This document shows positions 9,071 through 18,001 of a stretch of 40,723 bases of DNA, piece after piece (positions within the stretch are counted from its first letter, which is position 1; every line of letters starts with the position of its first letter). The position numbers and the translations under genes were made by a program. Source of the stretch: Alphaproteobacteria bacterium (GTDB lineage Bacteria; Pseudomonadota; Alphaproteobacteria; Rhodobacterales; Rhodobacteraceae); assembly GCA_030424645.1 (NCBI GenBank), contig JAUHWP010000015.1:1-40723 (forward strand). The letters are read 5' to 3'. The notes beneath the pieces are model-generated. The model searched no databases. It was given only the letters and a program-made list of their open reading frames with translations, and was not told the origin of the DNA.

Positions 9071-9807
9071 GCGCTTGCTCCTACTCTTACCATTTTGCCA
9101 TCCACGAAATGGATGCCACATTCCGTTTTTTCCGCCCCCCTCCAGCGTCCGGCGCGCGGATCTTCCCCGGGTTTCACCGGCGATGTGCAGGGCGCACAGC
9201 CGATCGAGGGGAAGCCGCGTCCGACCAGCGGGTGACGGGGCAGGCGGTTGTTGATCATGTAATCGCGCACGTCTTCCGAGGCCCAATGGGCAAGCGGATT
9301 GACCTTCAGGCGATTGTCCTCGGCTTCGAAGAATTCAAGATCGACACGTTTTCCACCCTGAAAGCGCTTGCGCCCGGTGATCCAGCCATCAAAGCCCTGA
9401 AGCGCGTTTTCCAGCGGCTCGACCTTGCGCAACTCGCAGCAGGCATCGGTGTCGGCCAGATGCAGGATGTTGTCCGGGTCGCGCTTGAACAGCTCGTTTG
9501 CGTCCGGATGAATGACACGCACATCGGTCAGGCCCAGTTTCTCGGACACTTCGACCTGATAATCCAATGTCTCCTGAAACAGCATCTGCGTGTCCAGAAA
9601 GATCACGGGAACCGAGCGGTCGATGCGCGCCACCATGTGCAGCAGCACGACGCTTTCCGCGCCGAAGCTGGACACCATCGCCAGGGCGCCGATGGTGCTG
9701 TCGGTCAGGGCACGTTCGATCACCGAGGTGGCCGAATGGTGCTTGTAACGCGCGTTCAGCGTATCAACCCGCTCGGCGGGGGCCGGGAAGGGGGCTTCAA
9801 GCGGCAT
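9067..9807 (-). CDS. cysH: phosphoadenylyl-sulfate (PAPS/APS) reductase
   Basis: AMVSSFGAESVVLLHMV, TDACCELRKVEPL, FPSIGCAPCTSPVKPGEDPRAGRW, ending in TECGIHF; includes the CC...CxxC pattern of the [4Fe-4S] APS-reductase type. Confidence 0.95.
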   Translation of the reverse strand: MPLEAPFPAPAERVDTLNARYKHHSATSVIERALTDSTIGALAMVSSFGAESVVLLHMVARIDRSVPVIFLDTQMLFQETLDYQVEVSEKLGLTDVRVIHPDANELFKRDPDNILHLADTDACCELRKVEPLENALQGFDGWITGRKRFQGGKRVDLEFFEAEDNRLKVNPLAHWASEDVRDYMINNRLPRHPLVGRGFPSIGCAPCTSPVKPGEDPRAGRWRGAEKTECGIHFVDGKMVRVGASA

Positions 9808-11467
9808 TGGTCTTCGCCTCCTCTGGATACAGCGCGGCCTTGAACGGTGCCTCGCCCAAGCGGCGGAAGGCGTCGATGAAGGTCTCGGTTTCATCCTCGC
9901 GCAGGTCCAGATAGGCCAGCACAAGGCGCTCAATCGCGGGCACGATCTGGTCATAGGCAAAACCGGGACCTGCACGTTTGCCGATCACGGTGTCGGGGCC
10001 AGCATCGCCGCCCAGCGTGATCTGGTAGTTTTCGACGCCCGCGCGATCCAGCCCCAGAATGCCGATATGGCCCAGATGGTGGTGCCCGCAGGCGTTGATG
10101 CAGCCCGAGATCTTGATTTGCATATGGCCGATATCGTGTTCGATCTTCAACGCGTCGAAGCGCTCGGCGATCTCTTGCGCGACTGGGATCGAACGCGCCG
10201 TGGCCAGCGCGCAGTAATCCATGCCGGGGCAGGCGATGATGTCGGAAATCAGCCCCGCATTCGCGGTGCCCAGCCCGTGTTCGCGCAGGGTTGCAAAAAT
10301 CGCGGGCAGGTCGGCGCGGTGCACATGCGGCAGGATCACGTTCTGCTCGTGGCTGATGCGGATGTCGCCATGGGCATATTGCTCGGCCAAGTCGGCAATC
10401 ACACGCATCTGGTCGGCCGAAGCGTCCCCTGGCGTTGCCCCATGCGCCTTCATCGAGATGGTGACGATGCCATATCCGTCGGCGCGGTGGTCATCGACAT
10501 TGGTGTCGCTCCACGACCGGAACACGGGATCGGCGTCGCGGGCGGCGTGATAGCCCTCCAAAGGCGCAGTCTTGAAGTCAGGCGCTTGGAAATTGGCCGC
10601 GATGTCGGCGAAATGTGCCTGATCGACGCCCGAGAACAGAGGGCGCAACTGGGCAAAGCGCGCTTCGACCAACTCGCTGATCTTGTCGATCCCGTTTTCC
10701 ATCGTGGTGATCTTGATCCGCGCCTTATACTTGTTATCGCGACGGCCCAACGTGTTGTAAACGCTGACGATCGCTTCGACATAAGGCAGCAGGTCGGCGC
10801 GCGGCAGGAAGTCCTTCAACACCTGACCGACGACCGGGGTGCGGCCAAGGCCGCCACCCACGATGATCTGATAGCCGACCTTTCCTGCGTCGTTGGTCAC
10901 GATGCGAATACCGATGTCATGCGCCTTGGTCACGGCCCGGTCGGCCTTGGACCCCGTCACGGCCAGCTTGAACTTGCGCGGCAGGAACTGAAATTCCGGG
11001 TGGTCGGTGGACCACTGGCGCAACAGCTCGGCGGTGGGGCGGGGGTCTTCGACCTCGTCCGCGGCGGCACCGGCGAAATGGTCGGCGGTCACGTTGCGGA
11101 TCGTGTTGCCCGAGGTCTGGATGGCGTGCATCCCCACATCGGCCAGCGCATCCAGCATATCGGGGATATCGGCAAGGCGTGGCCAGTTATACTGGATGTT
11201 CTGGCGTGTGGTGAAATGGCCATAGCCCTTGTCCCACCGCTCGGCGATCATCGCCAACTGGCGCAGTTGGTTGGGGTTCAGCGACCCATAGGGGATCGCC
11301 ACCCGCAGCATATAGGCGTGCAATTGCAGATAGACGCCGTTCATCAGGCGCAGCGGTTTGAACTCATCCTCGGTCAGCGCACCGGAAATGCGGCGCGACA
11401 CCTGGGCGCGAAACTGGCTGACGCGGTTGCGCACAAAGCCTTCGTCGAAATTGTTATAGTCATACAT
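9797..11467 (-). CDS. cysI: nitrite/sulfite reductase (hemoprotein subunit)
   Basis: 556 aa from MYDYNNFDEGF; QTSGNTIRNVTADHFAG and CPGMDYCALATARS ... KISGCINACGHHHLGHIGILG siroheme/4Fe-4S motifs. Confidence 0.95.
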   Translation of the reverse strand: MYDYNNFDEGFVRNRVSQFRAQVSRRISGALTEDEFKPLRLMNGVYLQLHAYMLRVAIPYGSLNPNQLRQLAMIAERWDKGYGHFTTRQNIQYNWPRLADIPDMLDALADVGMHAIQTSGNTIRNVTADHFAGAAADEVEDPRPTAELLRQWSTDHPEFQFLPRKFKLAVTGSKADRAVTKAHDIGIRIVTNDAGKVGYQIIVGGGLGRTPVVGQVLKDFLPRADLLPYVEAIVSVYNTLGRRDNKYKARIKITTMENGIDKISELVEARFAQLRPLFSGVDQAHFADIAANFQAPDFKTAPLEGYHAARDADPVFRSWSDTNVDDHRADGYGIVTISMKAHGATPGDASADQMRVIADLAEQYAHGDIRISHEQNVILPHVHRADLPAIFATLREHGLGTANAGLISDIIACPGMDYCALATARSIPVAQEIAERFDALKIEHDIGHMQIKISGCINACGHHHLGHIGILGLDRAGVENYQITLGGDAGPDTVIGKRAGPGFAYDQIVPAIERLVLAYLDLREDETETFIDAFRRLGEAPFKAALYPEEAKTNAA

Positions 11468-11801
11468 GGGCTGCGGCCCCTTGATAGGTTTGCGCGCCGA
11501 GAGAGGCTGCGACTTGTTTTCCATGCGCACGGTTCGACGGGCCTTTGGCACGGAATGCTTCCCGGAAATGGGTGGGAACGGGGCCGTTTGGACCTGCTTT
11601 CGCGTCGGCCAGATAGGGGCCAACAGCAATTTCCGGCTGTGTGTTTGCCAAGGCAAGCTGCGTTTCGGCTTCGGCCTCGTCCTCGATCAGCCATGCCATA
11701 CACATGTCGCGCACCCAGGCACCATTGCGGGCCAGATAGATCACATCGCCTTCGACAAGGTCGTTTGCGGTTACTACTTTGGGTGTGAAGGGGCGGGGCA
11801 T
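11460..11801 (-). CDS. DUF2849 domain protein
   Basis: 113 aa MPRPFTPKVVTANDLVEGDVIYLARNGAWVRDM...; position overlapping the cysI start is typical of DUF2849. Confidence 0.88.
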   Translation of the reverse strand: MPRPFTPKVVTANDLVEGDVIYLARNGAWVRDMCMAWLIEDEAEAETQLALANTQPEIAVGPYLADAKAGPNGPVPTHFREAFRAKGPSNRAHGKQVAASLGAQTYQGAAAHV

Positions 11802-11868
11802 GGCCGGTCCTTTCCTGTTGCGTTCCCGCTCTATATAGGACATTTTCCCACTATTCCGCGATAGCTCG

Positions 11869-11901
11869 CGCCAGATAAGGAATATTGTTTCGAATCTGGC
11901 G
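11869..11901. promoter_or_regulatory. candidate operator (inverted repeat) between Lrp/AsnC gene and cys operon
   Basis: CGCCAGAT-N17-ATCTGGCG perfect 8-bp arms. Confidence 0.45.
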
Positions 11902-11914
11902 GCGTGTGGAACGC

Positions 11915-12403
11915 ATGGACCAAAAGAAGGACGAAACCGAAATGTCTGTTCGGCTGGACGAGATTGACAAGAAAATCCTGCGCGAGCTGCAAGGCGATGC
12001 CAGTCAATCCCTTGATGTGATTGCCAAGAAAGTCGGGTCTTCCAAGACCCCCGTGTGGAACCGGATTCGCAAGATGCGTGAAGGTGGGGTGATCGGTAAG
12101 AACACCATGGTGATGGATGCCGAAAGCCTTGGGTTCGAGGCCTGTTTCTTCGTCCTGATCCGCACGTCCGAGCACGAAGCAGATTGGCAGGAAAAGTTCC
12201 TGGCGACGTTGCAGGCCCGCCCAGAGGTGATGGAAGCCCACCGGTTGGCGGGCGAGATCGACTATATCCTGAAAGTCCGCGTCAAGAACGCCCGTGCTTA
12301 TGACGAATTCTATCAGGCGCTGATTTCCGAGGTGAAAATTTTCAACGTGACCGCGCTTCTGTCGATGGAAGAGATCAAGTTCTCGACCGAGTTGCCGATC
12401 TGA
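11915..12403 (+). CDS. Lrp/AsnC family transcriptional regulator
   Basis: LDEIDKKILRELQGDASQSLDVIAKKVGSSKTPVWNRIRKMREGGVI; divergent from the cys operon. Start may instead be ATG 11942. Confidence 0.93.
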   Translation: MDQKKDETEMSVRLDEIDKKILRELQGDASQSLDVIAKKVGSSKTPVWNRIRKMREGGVIGKNTMVMDAESLGFEACFFVLIRTSEHEADWQEKFLATLQARPEVMEAHRLAGEIDYILKVRVKNARAYDEFYQALISEVKIFNVTALLSMEEIKFSTELPI

Positions 12404-12429
12404 CATGACACTGGTTCGGTGGCGCGCTG

Positions 12430-12512
12430 CGCGCGCCTGAGGGGCGCTGCCCCTACGCGCAAAGCCTGCGGCTTCGCGCTACCCCGGGATATTTTTTGCC
12501 AGAAGAAGGGGG
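12430..12512. repeat. dispersed intergenic repeat copy A with small hairpins
   Basis: Hairpin GGGGC-gct-GCCCC, imperfect GCGCAAAGCC-tgc-GGCTTCGCGC, then CCCGGGATATTTTTTGCCAGAAGAAGG resembling the copies at 21230 and 27981. Confidence 0.6.
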
Positions 12513-12523
12513 GCGAGTTCGGA

Positions 12524-13699
12524 TCAGCGTCGCACCATAAGGCGCTCAAGCCCATGAAAGTGATAGACATTGCCGTAGTGCGGCGGGGCGGTCAGGTGCA
12601 GCTCCGGGCAGCGGTCAAACAGGATCGGTAAGGCGCGGGCCAGTTCCAGCCGTGCCAATGGCGCCCCGATACAGAAATGCGCGCCCGCGCCGAAGGAGGT
12701 GTTCGGCTTGACCGGGCGCGTCGGGTCGAAGTCATTTGGATCGTCCCAGACATCGGGGTCGCGGTTGGCCGCGCCCAGCAACAAGCCGATCTTGTCGCCG
12801 CGCTTGAATGCCTGCCCATAAAGCACCGTGTCTTCATAGACATAGCGGGTGAACATGTGCAGCGGCGGGTCGAAACGTATGGTTTCCTCGATGGTTGTAT
12901 CGCGTGTGTCTGGGGCACGGGCTGATACGGGCGTCTGCTGTTCCAGAAGCGTTTTCACCGCGATTGCCATCGCATGAACGGTCGCTTCGTGGCCCGCGTT
13001 CAAAAGCAGGATACAGGTCGAGATCAACTCGTCCGGTGACAACCTTTCGCCTTCGGTTTCTGCGGCGATCAACTCAGTGATCAGGTCGTCGCGCGGGTCG
13101 CCGCGTCGCTGGTCGATATAGTCGCGCAGGAAGGCAACGAAGGCTTGGGTAGCGGCGACGGCCTCGTCCTCGATGTCGCGGGTGCGGCGGGCCTGATACA
13201 TCGACACCATGGCGTTTGACCATTTCAGCAAGTCGTCCGCCATGCCTTCCGGGACACCCAGTAATCGGCAGATCAGAATAATGGGAACGCGTGTGGCGAA
13301 CGCAGGAAGCAGGTCAAATTCGCCGGGTGGAAAGGCGTCAATCAATTGATGGGCCAGCGCATCAATCTCGGGCCCAAGTCCGGCAATCCGGCGGCTGGTG
13401 AAGGCGCGCAGCACGAGCTTGCGCAGCCGTGTGTGGCGGGGCGCTTCCAGTTCCAGCATGGAATGTGCCTCGACCGCATAGAACGGGGCAAGGTGATCGG
13501 GAAACACAAGTGGGTCAACGGGTTCGCGCCCGAACCTGCGGTCGCGCAGAAGCGCGTTGACGGCGCGAAAGCTGACCGCCATGGGCAGGTCGTAGTCATC
13601 CCACCAGAAGAAATCGCCCCCTGCGCGGGCGCGGTCATAGAACGCATAGGGGTTCTGGATGAAGGCGGGGTCGGTCGGGGATTGGGTCAGGTGGCGCAT
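12524..13699 (-). CDS. cytochrome P450
   Basis: 391 aa; heme motif FGAGAHFCIGAPLARLE, I-helix LLNAGHEAT, ExxR in ETIRFDPP region. Confidence 0.95.
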   Translation of the reverse strand: MRHLTQSPTDPAFIQNPYAFYDRARAGGDFFWWDDYDLPMAVSFRAVNALLRDRRFGREPVDPLVFPDHLAPFYAVEAHSMLELEAPRHTRLRKLVLRAFTSRRIAGLGPEIDALAHQLIDAFPPGEFDLLPAFATRVPIILICRLLGVPEGMADDLLKWSNAMVSMYQARRTRDIEDEAVAATQAFVAFLRDYIDQRRGDPRDDLITELIAAETEGERLSPDELISTCILLLNAGHEATVHAMAIAVKTLLEQQTPVSARAPDTRDTTIEETIRFDPPLHMFTRYVYEDTVLYGQAFKRGDKIGLLLGAANRDPDVWDDPNDFDPTRPVKPNTSFGAGAHFCIGAPLARLELARALPILFDRCPELHLTAPPHYGNVYHFHGLERLMVRR

Positions 13700-13757
13700 G
13701 GGGGCATGTTCATCAAAGCCACTGGCCTTTGCAAGCGGGGCTTTCTATTCTTCCCGC

Positions 13758-15515
13758 ATGTTTCGATACCTGCGCACGAAATGGTTTTTTCCCTTTCTGG
13801 TTGGCACCCTTGTGATCAGCGCGGGGGCATGGGCGCTGGCGTGGCGGGCAGCGCTGGTGCCGTTGTCCGAGCAGGCAACGACAGAACTTGCGTTGGCCTC
13901 GGACCAGTTGACGCGGCATCTGTTTCGCTATCGCGAACTTGCGGTGGTGCTGTCCGAGCATCCGGTTCTGCGCGAGCGTTTGGGTGGTGAACCGGATGCA
14001 GAGGGCGAGGCGGATCTCCTGTTGCAGGCGATGGCGGATATGACCGGCGCCTATCACCTGTCATTGGTCGGGTTGGACGGAAAGGTGCTGGCGGCCTCGG
14101 GCGAGGGCGAGGCGCAGCTTGATCCCGACGCACCGCTGATCCACAGGGCGCTGACCGGCGCGTTGGGGGTCGAGGCGCGGTTTGAACGGATGCCAAATGG
14201 GGCGACGCAGCGCATCTTTTCCTTCGCGGCGCCGATGCACAGCCGTCAGGGCAAGCCCTTGGGGACGGTGGTCGCGCGCACGGATCTGCTGGATTTCGAG
14301 GAGAACTGGCCGTCGACGGCGGCGGCCCTGTTCTTCACCCTGAACGGCACGCGGGTGTTTGCGGCAAACCGGCTGGAGCTTGCGGGGGCCGAGCGTCCGC
14401 GGGAAGGGTTTCTGAAGAACTCGGTCAGCGGTTGGACCGGGCACGAGGTCTGGACGCTTGATGCCGGGCCTTACCTGCCCGACCGGGCGTTGCACCTGAC
14501 CCGTGATCTGCCGGTGATCGGCCTGACCGGAGAGATCTTGCTGGATACCGCCCCTGCGGAACGGACTGCCGCGCTGCTGGCGGGGATTGCGGCGGCGATC
14601 TGTCTGGGGATCGGGGCGCTGTTGCTGGCGGTCGGTGAGCGGCGGCGTGCCCTGAACAAGCAATTGCGCCTGAAGGCGGCGGCAAACGCCCGGCTTGAAG
14701 CCCGTGTGGCCGAACGCACCAAGGCGTTGTCGGCGGCCAACGCCGATCTTCTGCGCGAAAACCGCGAACGGCGCGAGGCCGAGGCGGCCCTGAAAAAGGC
14801 GCAGGCCGATCTGGTGCAGGCGGGCAAACTGTCTGCGCTGGGCCAGATGTCGGCGGGCATCAGTCACGAGTTGAACCAGCCCCTGATGGCGATCCGGTCC
14901 TTTGCCGATAATGGTATGGAATTTCTAAGGCGCGGACAGGCCGATCAGGCCGACAAGAATTTAAGCCGTATTTCGCAGCAGGCGGGTCGGATGGACCGGA
15001 TCATCAAGAACCTGCGCGCCTTCGCCCGGCAGGAAAGCGAGCCGATCGGCAATGTCGATCTGGGGCAGGTGGTGGATCAGGCGCTGGAAATGCTGGGTCC
15101 GCGAATTGCAGACGAAGCGGTCCAGCTTGATTGGGTTCGGCCCGAAGACGGGCCTCAGGTGCGCGGCGGCGAGGTGCGGTTGCAGCAGGTTGTCATGAAC
15201 CTTGTGTCGAATGCGATGGACGCGATGGCGGACACGGCGGGCAAGCGTATCGAGATCGCAATGGTGCCCGCTGCGGGCCGCGTCACCCTGTCGGTGCGCG
15301 ATACCGGCCCCGGCATTGACGAGCCTGACCGCATTTTCGACCCGTTTTACACCACCAAGGAAGTCAGCCCGACCGAGGGGATGGGGCTGGGCCTGTCGAT
15401 CTCGTATGGCCTGGTGCAAAGCTTCGGCGGTGCGATCCGGGGTCGCAACCACCCCGAGGGTGGGGCGATTTTCACCGTGGAGCTTGACCGCGCGGACGCG
15501 CAGGAGGCCGCATGA
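13758..15515 (+). CDS. dctB: C4-dicarboxylate sensor histidine kinase, DctB-type
   Basis: Periplasmic sensor region flanked by TMs, H-box SAGISHELNQPLMAIRSFADN, N/G boxes LQQVVMNLVSNAMDAM and GLGLSISYGLVQSFGG; next to dctD and TRAP genes. Confidence 0.92.
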   Translation: MFRYLRTKWFFPFLVGTLVISAGAWALAWRAALVPLSEQATTELALASDQLTRHLFRYRELAVVLSEHPVLRERLGGEPDAEGEADLLLQAMADMTGAYHLSLVGLDGKVLAASGEGEAQLDPDAPLIHRALTGALGVEARFERMPNGATQRIFSFAAPMHSRQGKPLGTVVARTDLLDFEENWPSTAAALFFTLNGTRVFAANRLELAGAERPREGFLKNSVSGWTGHEVWTLDAGPYLPDRALHLTRDLPVIGLTGEILLDTAPAERTAALLAGIAAAICLGIGALLLAVGERRRALNKQLRLKAAANARLEARVAERTKALSAANADLLRENRERREAEAALKKAQADLVQAGKLSALGQMSAGISHELNQPLMAIRSFADNGMEFLRRGQADQADKNLSRISQQAGRMDRIIKNLRAFARQESEPIGNVDLGQVVDQALEMLGPRIADEAVQLDWVRPEDGPQVRGGEVRLQQVVMNLVSNAMDAMADTAGKRIEIAMVPAAGRVTLSVRDTGPGIDEPDRIFDPFYTTKEVSPTEGMGLGLSISYGLVQSFGGAIRGRNHPEGGAIFTVELDRADAQEAA

Positions 15516-16753
15516 CCAACACCGTTCTTCTGGTCGATGACGACGCCATGGTGCGCGAGGCGCTGGGCCAGACGCTTCAATTGGATGGTCTGACGGCAAT
15601 CCTCGCGGGCAGCTATATCGAAGCCAAGGATCACATCGTGCCGGGGTTTGACGGGGTGATCCTGTCTGACATACGGATGCCGGGGAAGGATGGATTTGCC
15701 CTGCTTGAAAGGGCACAGTCGGTAGATCCCGAGCTTCCGGTGATCCTGTTGACCGGCGAAGGCGACATTCCCACCGCCGTGCGCGGCATCAACGAAGGGG
15801 CGTTCGACTTTCTGGAAAAGCCTTGCGAACCCGCCGCCCTTCTGGCCGTTGTCGGGCGGGCGTTGCGGACCCGCGCCCTGGTGCTTGAAAACCGTGCGTT
15901 GAAGGCGCGGGCCGAAACTGGTGATGCAGCGGCGCGGTTGCTGTTCGGGGAAAGCGCCCTGGCCGAGGATTTGCGCAACAGGGTGCGCGCCGCTGCCCGT
16001 GCCCAGGCCGAGGTGCTGATCTGCGGCGAGCCGGGGTCGGGCACGTCAAAAGTGGCCGAGGTCGTGCACCTTCTGTCCGGCGATGCAACACGACCATTCG
16101 TCAAGCTGCCGGCCACGGGGTTGTCGGCAGATGCGCTGGAAGCGGCGTTTGACCGCGTCGAAGGGGGCACACTGTTTCTGGACGAGGTGGCTGCGCTTGA
16201 AGGATCGACGCAATACCTGTTGCTTGATCTCTTGGACCGGAACAGTCAAACACGGGTCGTGGCGGGCACCTATCGTGATCTTGAGGCCGAGGTCGGCGCG
16301 GGTCGGTTCAATCCCGACCTGTTTTACAAGCTCGATGTGCTGCGCATTCGCATTCCGGCGCTGCGCGAGCGCAAGGACGATATTCCCGTGCTGTTCCGGC
16401 ATTATGTCTCGATCGCCAGCGAGCAGGCGGCGCTGACCCCGCCCGAGATCGAGCAGGAGGTGATCGCGCAACTGATGGCGCAGGACTGGCCGGGCAATGC
16501 GCGGGCACTGATGAACGCCGCGATGCGGTTCGCGATGGGGCTGGGTCTTGGGGACGTGGAAAACGCCCTGTCCGGTGCGCGCCCCGGTCTGGCCGAGCAA
16601 CTGGCGCAGGTCGAACGCTCGCTTCTGATCGAGGCGCTCAGGCGGCATGGAGGCGGGGCATCGGCGGCGGCACGCGAGCTGCAACTGCCGCGCAAGACCT
16701 TCTATGACAAGCTGGCAAGGCACAAGATTCGGCCCGAAACCTTCCGCGACTGA
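15512..16753 (+). CDS. dctD: DctD-like response regulator with degenerate AAA+ domain and Fis-type HTH
   Basis: Receiver domain VLLVDDDAMVREAL...LSDIRMPGKDG...; AAA+ region with Walker B GGTLFLDEV; C-terminal AAARELQLPRKTFYDKLARHKI HTH. GAFTGA not found. Confidence 0.9.
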   Translation: MTNTVLLVDDDAMVREALGQTLQLDGLTAILAGSYIEAKDHIVPGFDGVILSDIRMPGKDGFALLERAQSVDPELPVILLTGEGDIPTAVRGINEGAFDFLEKPCEPAALLAVVGRALRTRALVLENRALKARAETGDAAARLLFGESALAEDLRNRVRAAARAQAEVLICGEPGSGTSKVAEVVHLLSGDATRPFVKLPATGLSADALEAAFDRVEGGTLFLDEVAALEGSTQYLLLDLLDRNSQTRVVAGTYRDLEAEVGAGRFNPDLFYKLDVLRIRIPALRERKDDIPVLFRHYVSIASEQAALTPPEIEQEVIAQLMAQDWPGNARALMNAAMRFAMGLGLGDVENALSGARPGLAEQLAQVERSLLIEALRRHGGGASAAARELQLPRKTFYDKLARHKIRPETFRD

Positions 16754-16773
16754 CTGTGCGGAAATCCGCACAG
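16754..16773. promoter_or_regulatory. candidate DctD binding site 1
   Basis: CTGTGCGGA-AA-TCCGCACAG, perfect 9-bp inverted repeat directly after the dctD stop and upstream of dctP. Confidence 0.65.
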
Positions 16774-16786
16774 TGGCGTCATTTGA

Positions 16787-16806
16787 CTGTGCGATGTTTC
16801 GCCCAA
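16787..16806. promoter_or_regulatory. candidate DctD binding site 2 (imperfect)
   Basis: CTGTGCGATGTTTCGCCCAA, 13/20 matches to site 1, start-to-start spacing 33 bp. Confidence 0.45.
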
Positions 16807-16988
16807 CCAGGCTGTGCAGGCGGGCCAAGACATCCATCCCATTGGTTTTAGTGAACTGATAATTATACATAAAACACCATTTTCATGTGGGTGTGATCGT
16901 TTTTCTTGGTGCGCAGGCGGAACCATGGCCCAATAGATACAGGCGCCCAACCGGGCTGCCGGAGGATATCTGTCTGGGAGGACACCTT

Positions 16989-17990
16989 ATGAAATTCCTG
17001 ACCATGGCCGTATCGGCGATTGCGCTGACGGCAACTGTGAACACCGCTTCTGCTGCCTGCGATGAAGGCGAACTTGTCATCAAGTTCAGCCACGTTACGA
17101 ACGCGGACAAGCACCCGAAAGGCATCGCGGCATCGCTGCTGGCCGAGCGCGTGAATGACGAGATGAACGGCAAGGCCTGCATGGAGGTTTATCCGAACTC
17201 GACCCTTTACAATGACGACCAGGTGCTTGAGGCGATGTTGCAGGGCGACGTTCAGTTCGCTGCACCTTCGTTGTCGAAATTCGAGGCCTTCACCAAGCAG
17301 TTCCGTATTTTCGACCTGCCCTTCATGTTCAAGAACATGGAAGCTGTTGACCAGTTCCAGAACTCGGAAACCGGTCAGGCGATGAAGGAATCGATGGCAC
17401 GTCGCGGGTTGCTGGGACTGGAATTCTGGCACAACGGCATGAAGCAGTTCTCGGCCAACAAGCCGCTGATTGCGCCGGAAGATGCCGCGGGCCTCAAGTT
17501 CCGCGTGCAACCCTCTGACGTTCTGGTCGCCCAGATGCAGGCGCTGGGGGCAAGCCCGCAGCCGATGGCCTTCTCGGAAGTCTACGGTGCGTTGCAGCAG
17601 GGTGTTGTCGACGGTCAGGAAAACACCTGGTCGAACATCTATGGCCGCAAGTTCTTCGAAGTGCAGGACGGCACCACCGAAACCAACCACGGTGTGCTGG
17701 ATTATCTGGTCGTGACCAATATCGACTGGTGGGAAGGTCTGGATGCAGACGTGCGTGACCAGCTTGCCACCATCATGCGCGAAGTTACCGAAACCCGGAA
17801 CGCAGCGGTTGGCGAAGTCGACGCCGAAGCCCGTCAGGCCGTTCTGGATGCCGGGGGTGAAATCCGCGAGCTGACACCTGAGCAACGCCAGGCATGGGTT
17901 GACGCGATGAAACCGGTCTGGAGCCAGTTCGAAGCCGATGTCGGCGCCGAGAACATCAGCGCAGCCCAAGACATCAACGCGATGTACTAA
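16989..17990 (+). CDS. dctP: TRAP transporter solute-binding subunit DctP
   Basis: Signal peptide, ELVIKFSHVTNADKHPKGIAA, LKFRVQPSDVLVAQMQALGASPQPMAFSEVYGALQQGVVDGQENTWSNI. Confidence 0.95.
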   Translation: MKFLTMAVSAIALTATVNTASAACDEGELVIKFSHVTNADKHPKGIAASLLAERVNDEMNGKACMEVYPNSTLYNDDQVLEAMLQGDVQFAAPSLSKFEAFTKQFRIFDLPFMFKNMEAVDQFQNSETGQAMKESMARRGLLGLEFWHNGMKQFSANKPLIAPEDAAGLKFRVQPSDVLVAQMQALGASPQPMAFSEVYGALQQGVVDGQENTWSNIYGRKFFEVQDGTTETNHGVLDYLVVTNIDWWEGLDADVRDQLATIMREVTETRNAAVGEVDAEARQAVLDAGGEIRELTPEQRQAWVDAMKPVWSQFEADVGAENISAAQDINAMY

Positions 17991-18001
17991 GCTGAAAGAT
18001 C

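Noticed and set aside
8660-9286. Long N-terminal extension of the DUF934 ORF
   Set aside because: The extension overlaps the cysH 3' coding region in another frame; the internal ATG at 9070 gives the expected DUF934 length.
10067-11788. 573-aa plus-strand ORF
   Set aside because: Antisense to cysI and DUF2849, which have clear family motifs; no recognisable domain in this frame.
16754-16988. Sigma-54 promoter upstream of dctP
   Set aside because: No convincing GG-N10-GC element in TGGCAC/TTGC context by eye; only a PWM scan could exclude it fully.
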